Positions 11,829 through 22,700 of a stretch of 64,000 nt of DNA are shown piece by piece. A program made the translations under genes and the position numbers. The notes beneath the pieces are model-generated. The model worked only from the letters and a program-made list of their open reading frames with translations. It made no database searches and was not told where the DNA came from. The stretch spans positions 3,217,391 through 3,281,390 of the forward strand of contig JANPWX010020150.1 of the NCBI GenBank assembly GCA_024734555.1, given 5' to 3'. Every line of letters starts with the position of its first letter. The stretch's first letter is position 1. This DNA is from Trochalopteron elliotii. Its lineage: Eukaryota > Chordata > Aves > Passeriformes > Leiothrichidae.

Positions 11829-12251
11829 ATCACAGAATCACTGAAAACCAGAATGGGTCAGGTAGGAAGACACCACAGTGGATGATCTGGTCCCACCTCC
11901 CTGCTCCAGCAGGGCCATCCCAGAGCACAGAGTACAGGATTGTGTCCAGAGGGGTCTGGAATATCTCCAGTGAGGGACACTCCACACCCTCTCTGGACAA
12001 TCTGTTCAGGGCTCAGTCACTGCCCACGACAGAAGTTCTTTCTCGTGTCCAGGTGGAACTTTCTGGGCTCAGTCTCTACCCCCTCCTCTAGTGCCATTGC
12101 TGGGCCCCAGAGCTCAGCCTGGGCCCTGCTCTGACCCTCCCTGCAGACAGGGACACACAGGGATGGGGTTCCGTCTCAGTTCTCTCTTCTAGATGTTAGA
12201 CAGCTCCATCTCCCTCAGCCTTTTCTCATAAGAGAGATGGTCCAGATCCTG
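11829..12251 (-). mobile_element. CR1 retrotransposon fragment
   Basis: Minus-strand CR1 of about 420 bp. It starts with the tail complement cacagaatcactgaaaacc and proceeds through tggaatatctccagtgagg, ctctggacaatctgttcagg, gttctttctcgtgtccagg and ccctcagccttttctcata. It is relatively GC-rich against its surroundings. The 5' (right) end stops at gatcctggg and passes without a gap into the (TTTG)n tract at 12,254. Confidence 0.92.
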
Positions 12252-12253
12252 GG

Positions 12254-12425
12254 TTTTGTTGTTGTTTGTTTGTTTGTTTGTTTGTTTGTTTGTTTGTTTG
12301 ACATCTTTGTTTTGGTTTGGTTTGGTTTTTTCTTTGTTTGGTTTTTGGTGTTTTTTTGTTTGTTTGTTTTTGGTTTTGTTTCTGTTTTTGGGTTTTTTTG
12401 TTGTTTTTGTTTTTGTTTGGATGGT
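12254..12425. repeat. (TTTG)n and T/G-rich low-complexity tract
   Basis: Starts with about ten copies of GTTT (12262-12299), interrupted by acatc, then a degenerate T/G tract of TTTGG, TTTTTG and TTTG units. The plus strand is almost free of A and C. It abuts the truncated 5' end of a CR1 element. Long Phe/Val/Cys-rich open frames here are an artefact of the composition and are not genes. Confidence 0.9.
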
Positions 12426-13682
12426 TTCTTTTACCCCTGGAAATCTAGATCTCTGGGATTTAGACAGTTAAATGATTCTGAATTTCTTGTGTTTATGATT
12501 GCTTATAGGCAGTTACCAGTAGTTAGTTATGATACATCACAGCTACATCTCAAAACTTGGAAGCTTGGGTGAAGTGTTGATATAACTACATTCAATGGCA
12601 AAGAGCCTTCCTATGTCAAATTAAAAGTATTTCAACTCTTTTTTTCCCATCTCTTGGTTACTCTTTTGTATTTTCTTTTGTGCTCTGAAAAACTTCTTCA
12701 GTGCTGCTTTGAATAGTGAGAAACACAGCTGACAGTAATGCATATTGCTTCATGTGTAATTGTAACTCCACTGACTTAATAGTGCTGCTCTTGATTTCCC
12801 TGAGTTGGAAAAGAGAATGGGCCATTTCTCAAGACACAGCCATATTGCATTTCAGCCAAGTGATACTGTCACCAGTAGGTTTGTGCACATTATCTTTCCA
12901 CAGCAGTGTCACAGTCCTTCTCTCACATGTACTCAGCAGATACCTGCACCAATCATTTGCATCTGTTGGTGCAGCATAAAAACACCCCATTTCAAAAGAC
13001 TGAGCCTTCTCTTTCAAAAGTCTCTGCAATGTAATATAGTACAATTTGAAACTGAGGAAACTCTTCATACAGGATTACATCCATTTGCAGTCTGACATTT
13101 TTCAGACAGGATTGCTATATTATGCAGAGCATAATTACAAAATGTTATCCCTGTAGTACTGTGCTTTTGTATGTATGCAGATTATTAAAAATGGCTAATC
13201 TTAAAATCATTGCACATACAGTACAGTCAACAGAGGAGAGAGTCTCAGCTTTTGTGTGTTGGTATAACAACATAACAGCTCATGGAGTTGAGGTCCTGGC
13301 CTTATTTCTGCTCCATTATTGCATTGTTTATACAAAGGATGAAACCCATTTCTCCATTACATCCTGCAACACTTGAGTAATTCTTCAGAAATAAAAGATG
13401 AATCTTGGTTTCACATTGTTTTTTTCTGACTCAGCATCTGAATACCATTAGAGTGACAATACCTTTTTATTTATTTTTTTTTAATTCTGAAGAAATTCTC
13501 CAGCCACAGATACAGGATATAAAATATGAGTCAGAACACAAATGATTCAAAACCCTTAGCAACTCACAACTGCCCTGCCGCATTCATATCATATTCTTAT
13601 GAAACAGGACCAAACAGAAGTTTCCTTTTACTCCTGCCTGAAACAAAAGTAGACATCTAAAGTGCAGGGCTTCATAGCTTCA
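12426..13682. other. Unique non-coding sequence
   Basis: No gene or repeat recognised. Open frames of up to 96 codons overlap each other on both strands, and none resembles a known protein. A T-rich run lies at about 13462-13482. Confidence 0.55.
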
Positions 13683-14092
13683 TAATCATGAATTCTTAGA
13701 ATTATTGAAGCTGAAAAAGACCTCTAAGATCAGAGTCCAACTGTTAACCTGCACAACAAATGTGTTCATTACCAAACCACATTTCCAAGTGTGACCTTCA
13801 CACACATTTTGAACAATTCCAGGACAGTGATTCCACCACTTCCCTAGGCAGCCTGTTTCTACGTCTGACCACCTTTCTGGTGAAAAATATTTTTCTGAAT
13901 ATCTAATATAAACCTCCACCAATGCAACTTGAGTCTGTTTCCTCTTGTTCTGTCACTTTTTGTCTTGGAGAGCTACCCACCTGGCTACAGCCTCCTTCCA
14001 GGGACTTGCAAAGAGAGATGATCTTCCTTTACCCCAAGATAAACACCCTAAGATCCCTCAGCTGCTCAGATGTGTCCTCCAGACATCCCGGT
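13683..14092 (-). mobile_element. CR1 retrotransposon fragment, diverged
   Basis: Minus-strand CR1 of about 410 bp. The head is decayed (aattcttagaattattgaag), but the following blocks are clear: gacctctaagatcagagtcc, aactgttaacctgcacaac, ccacttccctaggcagcctg, tcctcttgttctgtcact, cacctggctacagcctcctt. They follow the order expected for an avian CR1 read backwards. Substitutions are frequent, so this is one of the older copies. Confidence 0.9.
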
Positions 14093-16970
14093 CTGGAAGT
14101 GATACAGACCTAACAATGATGCAGACATGCTAAAAAATTAGAACAGGTCACCCATCTTTTTGAACAAGTTGTATTACTTGATTCTGAGAGGATTACCTGA
14201 TGTATTGATACTGTTCTCACTGGAACCAGCAAAGGTGGAAATTATCTTTCATTAACATGGAAACTTGGAGCCAGTGATCCACTTCCCTAACACCATCAAC
14301 TACCAAAGGCTGAGCTGAACAGTGACTTAACTAGTCTGAAAAAACATAACTGTAATCACCAGCACAGCAGGATCTCAATGACGGAATCTACATAGACAGC
14401 ATAAATCCACGTAATGAAGAAGAAGAAGCATTTTCCCACCTGATACAAGGGAAGAAAAGCGTGGATCTGTATTTCTTAATATTATTCACTGTATTTTTGA
14501 AGGACAGTTTCATCTGATAACAGAATTAGGGCAGGTGAGTGGGACCGAATTTTTAGAAATTAATTTTGTTTAGTTAGGGAAGCATTTTCTACCCTATTGT
14601 GGAATAAAAGGTGAATATTGCAGGTGATTATAACCACTTCATATCTCTCATGAGCTGAGATTATATGAAAACCTGATATTCACTTATTATTTGCATTTCC
14701 ACCAGTGGAGCCTTGTCTATCAAAAATGAGAATACTCTTTTTAAATTTAAAATAATTTTGGTAAATCCACAAGAAGAATTTTGGTTTTAAAAAATTATGA
14801 TTTTTTATATTTTCTGAGACAGTAGAGACAGTGTGGGATTTATGTCTCTCACACTCAGCATCATAAATTCAATCTATCATCAGTTAATCTAAATGAATTG
14901 TGTAGTCTATAAACACTGAAAGAAGAATCCTCTCCTGTTGTGCAAGATCTCCAACCACAAGTGGTTCATTACAGTAAAGGCAAATGATAACTCTTTTCTG
15001 TACCACTCACAAATCCAGAAAAGGCTCTACAAGCTCAGCATATAAATGTGAAGATTGCACAAGGTTTATGCTTTCGCCCAGTGCTGAAAGCAACCACAAT
15101 CTCAAATAAAACTGCAGCTTGCAACCCATTTGAAATGTTATTCAGTTAAGCTCTATTTATTGCCATCAAAAAATAGCACACACAGGGACAGACAAAACAG
15201 TCCCGTTTCACAAAGCACAACTGGGATCAGCTGACTGGAACTCACACTTATGTTCATTGAAGGGCTGCATTCTCATTTTGTGCTCCTTGTTCCTATTTAC
15301 AGTTAATGGTAAATGTCTTTTCCTTATCAACTGTCAAATTGTCAGAACACACTTTGTATGTTTGAGGCTGGAGGATTCAGGGGGTGTCAAAGGAAGGGGG
15401 AGGACCATCTGCTTTGTTGACAGAAGTTTACTCCCAATATTTTATACAGAGTAATTATTCAAGGTCCCTGGTATTTTGTGGGTCCCAGAGAGGAGGTATT
15501 AAAAATGCCCACTATTAAATGCTTTTCACATAGAAAGCAGGATTTTATGACCCTGTAACTGCAGGATCAGTGGTTTACACTCTTTAGCCTCTGCAATAAT
15601 ATGTGCCTGGTTCCCCCATGCAGTCCGTGCTGTGGTTAGTGTTGATTCAGTAAACAACATTTTGTTTCATCTCCACGGATATTAGGTCTATAGAGGACAG
15701 ATTGCTTTTGCTGATAGTGCCTCATGGTCTTAAAGCACACTTGACTAATTCTAGCTATCATTTGTTTTTTGTTGTATTTTAAACAAGGGCAGAATTTTTT
15801 AAAGAGAGATAAAGTAGAAGAAAGAAGCGAAAGAAAGAGATGTGAATTGAAGCAAAAACAAGAGAACCTTTCAATGGCATTAAAAAATTAAATGAGGGAA
15901 AAAATCTGCCCCAAACCCATTTTGAGTGATTGCATAAGGTCAGCATTTAAAGCACAAAAAAACCCAAAAAAACCACTCAAGTGGATATCTGAATCATAAA
16001 TGCTTTTTATTTCTATTAACAGAAAGTGCAAGGGCTTTTTATTTCCCATTATTCACTCTTTATATTTAGATGTCATGTTCATTACTTATGTGGCATCTGA
16101 ACGTATTGTTTCCCCTCCTCTGGACTAGCACATGGTGTATGAAATCTCATTGCATCTTTTGATTGACTAACCTTGTTAAGAAGTTTACATTAAAGATACA
16201 GGTGAGAAGCAAATTTACCTGAAATTACACAGCTGCCAGTGAGAACAAAAGACTGGCCTCAGAAAGAAGGTAGTGGCTGCAGGGATCCCTTTCAGGGCTC
16301 TGTTCCTGTTTACTTTGATTATTTTGGCAAAAACCCAAAAACTTATCTCACATTCTGATCTTAAACTTGTTGCCTACCTAAGTGTAATGATGGTTCTGAG
16401 GGAGATAGAATATTGGTCTCCTCCCAGTGCTGACATGGAAGTCAGACAGTGGCAGAAGAGAAAAAGTCATGAGCCTGTTTTCATCACCAAATATCCCCAA
16501 GTTCTTTAGTCTATATCAGCTCTCGAGGAACACACTGAGGTTGTGTCTTTGTGGTAGCATCAGTATTTCCAGCTCTGAAACATTAAGTGCTTCAGATAAA
16601 ATTTAAATTTAAAGATTAAGGTAGCTCATTTCTGAATAAACAGCTGACAAAGGTGGATCTTCCATCCTTCTGCCACCCTTTTGCTTGCTGAAGAATTACT
16701 TAGGGAGGAATATTTGTACCTGGTATCAAGACCAAGACTTCAGCCTTTGAGTAGAGGACTTAAATCTTAATACAGACTTACTGATTTGACCCCTTTTTCA
16801 CTCTTGAGATGTGTGCTATGCACATTTGCCCTGTTCTAGGTCTGTCTGCCCCAGACTAGGATTCATAAGCCATTACTCAGAAACTTCAACATTTTGCCAT
16901 TTCTTGAAGCTTGCTAGGGTCTTCTGCGAAATTATCCACTAAAGTCACATTCCTGTTGTTTCCTAATCAG
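14093..16970. other. Unique non-coding sequence
   Basis: No gene is seen. It contains a purine-rich GA tract (about 15798-15842) and an A-rich patch with CCC interruptions (15955-15975). The remainder is ordinary unique sequence. Confidence 0.55.
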
Positions 16971-17062
16971 TTTGTTGTTGTTGTTGTTTTGGTTTGGTTT
17001 GGTTTGGTTTGGTTTGGTTTGGTTTGGTTTGGTTGGGTTTGGTTTTTTTTTTTGATATTGGG
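16971..17062. repeat. (TTTGG)n pentamer array
   Basis: A short (TTG)n stretch leads into about eleven consecutive GGTTT pentamers (16987-17043) and then an 11-base T run. The G pairs are regularly spaced on the plus strand, a pattern able to form two-tetrad G-quadruplexes. The pentamer array is unusually clean compared with the other G/T-rich tracts in the window. Confidence 0.92.
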
Positions 17063-17276
17063 GTATTTTTGTTTGATGAGGTTTTTTTAGGCTCTTTCAG
17101 CAAACTCTAGTCAGCTTCCAAGCACTGAAGATTCAATTTTTGGTGGCCATGTCCTCATTTATAAAATTATGTTTTCATCACTTTCCTTGGTTTTTAGTGA
17201 CAGTGAATCCTTCATCCTTGTAGAAAAACGCTAGAAAGGTCTGATTCCTGAGGTCACACCATTCCCTTTTTTCAAG

Positions 17277-17495
17277 CTACATCTGTCTGTGTAGAAGATG
17301 GTAGAACCACAGAATGTTAAGGGCAGGAAGAGGCATTAAAATATCATCTAATCCCAAGCCCCCTGCCATGGGCAGGGGCACTTCCTGCCACGCCAGGTTG
17401 CTCAAGGCTTTATCCAACTTGGTCTTGAACACTTGAAGGGTGGGGACATCCACTGCCTCCCTGGGCAATCTGTTCCAGTGTCTCACCCCATCCAC
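17277..17495 (-). pseudogene. CR1 ORF2 C-terminal remnant
   Basis: A minus-strand open frame of 72 codons that matches the end of CR1 ORF2: RHWNRLPREAVDVPTLQVFK followed by a KLDKAL motif. It then reads on through the element's 3' untranslated part and past its end. The block is better preserved than the RT core of the same element. It is a fossil coding fragment, not an expressed gene. Confidence 0.85.
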
Positions 17496-18375
17496 AACAA
17501 AGAGTTTCTTCCCAATATCTAATCTAAATTTCCCCTTTCTGGTTGTACCCGTTCCCCCTTGTCCTACACAGTATAGATGCAGAGTCCCTCTCTATCTTCC
17601 CTGTAGCCTCCTCAGATACTGGGAGGTTCCAACGAGTTTTCCACTCAACCCTCTTCTCTCCAGAATATAAAGTCCCAGCTTTCTCAGCCTGTCTTCATAG
17701 GGAACAAGGACTGGAACTATCAACTTCGCAGCCTTTTCTGGACTTGCTCAAGCAGTTCCATGTCCTTATCTTGAGGGCAGCAGAACTACAGTCAGTTCTT
17801 CAGATGAGGCCTCACAAGAGCAGAATAGATGGGGAGAGCCCCCTCCCTCAACTGCTGCCCATGCTCCTTTGGATACAGTCCAGGACACTTTTGGCTTTCT
17901 GGGCTGTGGGTGCTCACTTCAAGCTCAAACTGTTTTTCATCTCCCTACCACCTACCAAGTTTATCTCTGCAGGGCCACTCTCAATCACTTCTCTACCCAA
18001 CCTGTAGGTGTGTCTGGGATTGCTGCAATCCAGATCTAGATCTCTGCACTTTGGTGTATTAAATTATGTGATGTTTACAAGGTCTCCCATGTCTAGCAAG
18101 ACCTCTTATAAAGGTCCTTCTGGATCCATCCCTTCCCTCCAGTGCACTGACCACACCACAGAGCTCAGTGTTGTCACTAAACTTGCTGAGGTGCCCTTGA
18201 TCCCAGTGTCCCTGTCACCAACAAAGATGCAGAACAGTGTCAGCCTGGCGTTGACCCCTGAGGGATACCACTCTTCACTGCTCTCCACATGGACAATGAG
18301 CCAGTGACCACAACTCTTTGCGTGGTTAACTCAGATTATCTAAGTTAATTATTATCCACTATTCCAGCTCAGAGA
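17305..18375 (-). mobile_element. CR1 retrotransposon, ~1.07 kb
   Basis: One of the two long CR1 copies, on the minus strand. The 3' end lacks clear ATTCTATG units but has the signature ccctgccatgggcagggg. It then runs without large gaps through the ORF2 C-terminus (tgttccagtgtctcacccc), the thumb/connection part (ctcctttggatacagtcc) and back to the RT core at 18,170-18,275. The right boundary is vague because similarity fades after the tgagccagtgaccacaact block at 18,297. It is 5' truncated, with frameshifts, and cannot be active. Confidence 0.93.
18171..18272 (-). pseudogene. Broken CR1 reverse-transcriptase core
   Basis: Reading the minus strand, 18251-18272 encodes SGIPQGS, the CR1 version of the conserved (G)VPQGS reverse-transcriptase motif. 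At 18171-18187 the catalytic box reads KFSDN instead of KFADD, so the second catalytic aspartate is lost. The two motifs are 85 nt apart, whereas about 87 is expected for the family, so they lie in different frames. This shows at least one indel and a dead polymerase. Confidence 0.75.
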
Positions 18376-19660
18376 AAGATTTATACCTCTTTTGACAACA
18401 GATGGCTGTCCATTCAAACTTATTCAGTGATACACATGCCCATAAAAACCCACCAGAATACACACACCCTTCTTGGACACATTATCTGCATTGTCATAAG
18501 AAAGAAAGAAAATAAACAAAAAGGATGGAATAGAAACATTAGAAATATTGAATACCACGAATGAGATGTCTTTCCTATCCAAGTTACCAAATCTCATTTT
18601 TAACCCTGGATAAGCTTTGTTGGAAGTAATGTCTCTCAGTACACCTGTCTTTCTATCTATTTACATAAATATATACATAAAACAAGTCACACTCACAACC
18701 TTCCCATGACAGTAGTCTGCTATATTTTTTCCACACATCCACACACTCTCCCCTCCCCTCTTTACCCCTACCAAGTAACTCCTGCTGGGGAGATGCGCCA
18801 GCCAACTCCCTTGATGTGTCCTGCCCCAGAGATGGCAGCCAGATGGCCTGACATCTGCAGCAAGAAGAGCTGGCAGGTCGCCCTGAAATCTCCCACTCAA
18901 GGGAGCTGTTGTTATGTACTGAAGTCCTTATCACTGGAAAGACTTCTTTGAATAAAATATATAATACATGATAAAATGCAATAAATCCTGAAGAAAAGGA
19001 GAGCAAATAGTATTTTGAGACTACTTACCACAGCCTCGGAAGCAGATTTTCCCCATGGGCAATATTTGTGGTGGAGGCCCACCAAGTCTGTCATCATTCA
19101 GTACTTAAACACAATATGTGCCATAACACACCCCATGAATTGCAATTTTTGTTGACACGTGTTGAAGGAGGTCATAGTGTATACAAATGGTAGAACAGAA
19201 GTGGATCAACCCAAAGAGGAGCAATTACAACTTACGTATGTTGTATCACTTCTCCTGATCACAATTTAAGTACATTGCGCTGCTTCCAGAGTATGCATTT
19301 TGAGAACTGTATGGGAATTCAAATACCTTTCAAAGAGAGGCCAGTTTGCACTCCATTACTACGAGGTTATGCAGAGAGACAGAGAGGCTGACAGAGTTCT
19401 GAGAGGGTAAAAAATAGAGGGAAATAATGTTAGCAATATAAAACACCTCTATAAATAGTATTTTTTTCTTCTAAAGGTATGAGGAATGTTGTAGTTTCAA
19501 ACAGCACCTGTGCAAGATTCAAAGTGAAATATCCCTAAGGGACAGCTGGAATCACCCTGGCCCTCCTAGAACCATTTCCATTGTTATCTCCATTTAGTCT
19601 CTGGATGTTCATTCTTACATATAAAGCAAGCACTGAGAGTACTTCCTTGCTGGAGAATTA

Positions 19661-19717
19661 AAAAAAAAGAGAAAGAAAAAAGAAAAGAGGAAAAAAAAAA
19701 AGAAAAAAGAAAAAAGG
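19661..19717. repeat. A/G-rich purine tract
   Basis: Nearly pure A with scattered G (AAAAAAG/AAAG units), a polypurine strand about 57 nt long. Low-complexity sequence, not a poly-A tail because G is frequent throughout. Confidence 0.85.
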
Positions 19718-22700
19718 TATCTGGTAACTTGCCTTTTAAGAGTAATCAAAGTTTAAAATCTTTAAATAATCTAAGAACAGTTACAGGATTTGAACAATAA
19801 AATAACAAAAAAAAAAAAGAAACTGAGAAAGTAAAGAAGAAACAGCAATCAGCATATTTCAGTATCAGTATGAATTTTCATCATATCTCATTCCATTTGG
19901 AAGAGCACTACATGTGTGTATAAATATACAAAGCTCAAATCTGAGCTCTGAAGGACCTCTTTATTTCAGATGCAAATCAAAATTTTATCTGCGCATTCAT
20001 TCTCAACCTAGAATTCTCCAAATGTGAAAACCAAGTTCAACATTAATTTTGTTGCAAAAGAGCAAGACATTTGCTAAATTCAGTGATAAAAAGCAAACAG
20101 TATCTGGTAGAAGAAAAACCCCAACAACCCAACAAACAAAAACCTCTACCAACATAAATCACTCAAAGCAATCCACAGGTCAAATATGTTACATGCATAT
20201 TTGTCACCTTTTGCTGTCCAAAGCAATATCCACAAATTCCTTAGTGTTTTCCCATATAGACAGCCAGGCAATAGACTCCAGCTATTTTATTCAGCTACTG
20301 GTAACATCTCTTACCCAGAAGGCAGTGACAGACAGAGAGAAAGAGCAAAGAAATAACTTTCACAGTTTTTGTGTTTCCCCAGCTATCAATCAAATTCCCT
20401 CCGACGTTGCTTCATTTATGGATTATTGCAAAAACAGTGAAACAATGTGCAATGATAATGTTGTAAAGCTACAGAAATGAAATTGGTAGGAGTAACCCAT
20501 TTCTCACTGTGTTCCCAAGCACCTCTCCACTCTGAATCCCCAGCATTGTTTAAGCTTCAGTTCTATATAAGAAAGCTAATCAAATGACACTCAGGAAAAT
20601 TGACTTGGGTTTTCAATCTAGTTTCAGATCTCTATTGTACTTATTTCAAATAGCATTTGTTATTCTCTGCATATCCTTAGGAACATGCCCTGTCAAGAAA
20701 TGCCATACAACTTCAAACCATGTTTTTTCCCACCTCTATAACTTTTTATGTATTCCCTTTTTACATTTTATTACAGCATAACATCTAAAAATGAAATAAA
20801 GATTATAGGCAACGCTTCAGGACTTGTAGTTCTGCAGCTTGCCCTGAATATCAAGTATTGTTGATAGGAACTTGCCGCTCCACCACTATAAATTGTCCAA
20901 ATCTCTCCACTGACCATCACTGTAATTATTTCTATTTGGAAATGAAAGATTTGATCGGCAGACTGATTTTTCTTTTATTTATATTTCCCACTCCCTTTCT
21001 TGTCTATCTTTCCCCCATTCACATGGACTGTGAATTTTGTCTTGATAGTGGATTTAAAGATTACATCTGTATTCATTTACCATAGTTATCTCTAGAAGTA
21101 AAAGAAAACAACAGATTGCAGGGGAAAAAAAAGTTAAAAAAAACAGGGGAAAGTATGAAGGAGGGAGGTAAGAAAGCATTGGGAGAGAAAATGCACAGAA
21201 CAGCCTCCCAGCAACTAATTTAACAGGGATTTTTTTTCCTCAAAGTGCAAAACCAGAAATAAAATAGAGGTAGTTACTCCCTTTGCATCCAGCACCTAAG
21301 GGTATTGCTAGGATAGGTACTGGAATTTAGAAAACTCTTCCCACAACACTTTATTGTCCAAATGTGTCAGAATCAGAACAATAGGTCAAATTTAGTGCCT
21401 GCAAAAGGCATGTTTGAGGAATAACTTACAATTGAAATTCAAACAAATCAGAAAAGAAAAGTCAACACATCAGTAAAGAATAATCAGTGCCAAAGCATGA
21501 ATTAGAGGTGCAGGCCAAAAGTACATAAAAGGGGAAGATTCAGGGGGTTTTGAGTAGTAGACAGGTTCAACTCCAAGGTCAAAAACAGAGTTGCAATAAA
21601 TGAGAGTAATTTCTTTGTGTCAAAGAAAAATGTCAGGGAGAAAAACTAGAGTTGTTATTGTTTTACTTTCCTTTAGACTTTGGACTGAGATTCAACTCAG
21701 TTGTGCAGCCTCCATTTCCAAGACTGCTATTGATTTTCCAGGAGACAGAAAAGTGCTGTTCTCTGCCGGGGCCTGGCTTTTCTCCTGAGCAGAGGGGAAG
21801 AATAATCGTCCTTTTGTCCTCATTTCTTTACACAACACCTACCCTAACCAGTGTGGTATGGTGCAGTAAGTAGATTTGCATCACTGGGAGATTACACAAA
21901 TGAATAGAATGTTGTCATGCTATCCAGAAGTGAAATTTAGAGCCTTAACAAAAATGTGGGAGTGATAAGAGAGAGAACATTCTCCTAGTCTGCTAACTAG
22001 GCTTACTAAAAAGCCTTTACTAAAGCATCATACTGATGGGTGTAACCTGCTTCTGAGTATAGAATTTATTCCTTCTCTGGGAGATCTTCATAGGGGCTTC
22101 GGCTTCTCTGTATTGTTTGAAGGTGTCTCAAAGCCGCAAATAATCCTGACAAGAGGTTGCAAAATATTTTTTTTATTTATATGCCACTTGTTTCAACTAA
22201 TTAATTTAAAAATTCGCAAAGAAGTTTTTAAATTGAAAAGTGCCAAATACCTGTCAAATACTGAAAAACGGGATTCACTTATCCACAAGAAATATTAATT
22301 CTCTGCTGTTGTGAGGTGTATACACACACAAACACACTCACACAGAGATACTTAATGTCATGGAAATAAAGCACCCCTTCCTTGCTGCATTAATTGATAA
22401 ATAGCAGAGAATTTTAAAAAATTAAACAAAAATATTAGTAGAATATTAGAACAGTTGGATAATCAGTTTCTTTAGGTTATAATATATGAATAAATAAATA
22501 CACTTATATCTCTAAATACTGTTGATGTATTGAGAAAACATGTATTCATTGTACAAGCAGGTGGTTTATGCACACGAAAACCTTTTAGACAAATGGACTT
22601 CAAATGAGGATTTATATATATTCCTCCAATTTTCTGGTACACTCATTTCCAGATTTTCAGAGAAAGTCACTGAGACTAGTTCAGGTTCTTCATGGATGCT

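Noticed and set aside
12237..12572. Open frames of 71-111 codons rich in Phe, Val, Cys, Leu
   Set aside because: Entirely produced by (TTTG)n and T/G-rich sequence. Open in several registers at once, with no codon structure.
17543..18007. 154-codon plus-strand open frame
   Set aside because: Antisense of the CR1 copy at 17.3-18.4 kb.
20049..20480. 143-codon plus-strand open frame
   Set aside because: Begins at a TTG rather than ATG, has no recognisable domain or splice context, and no homology I recognise.
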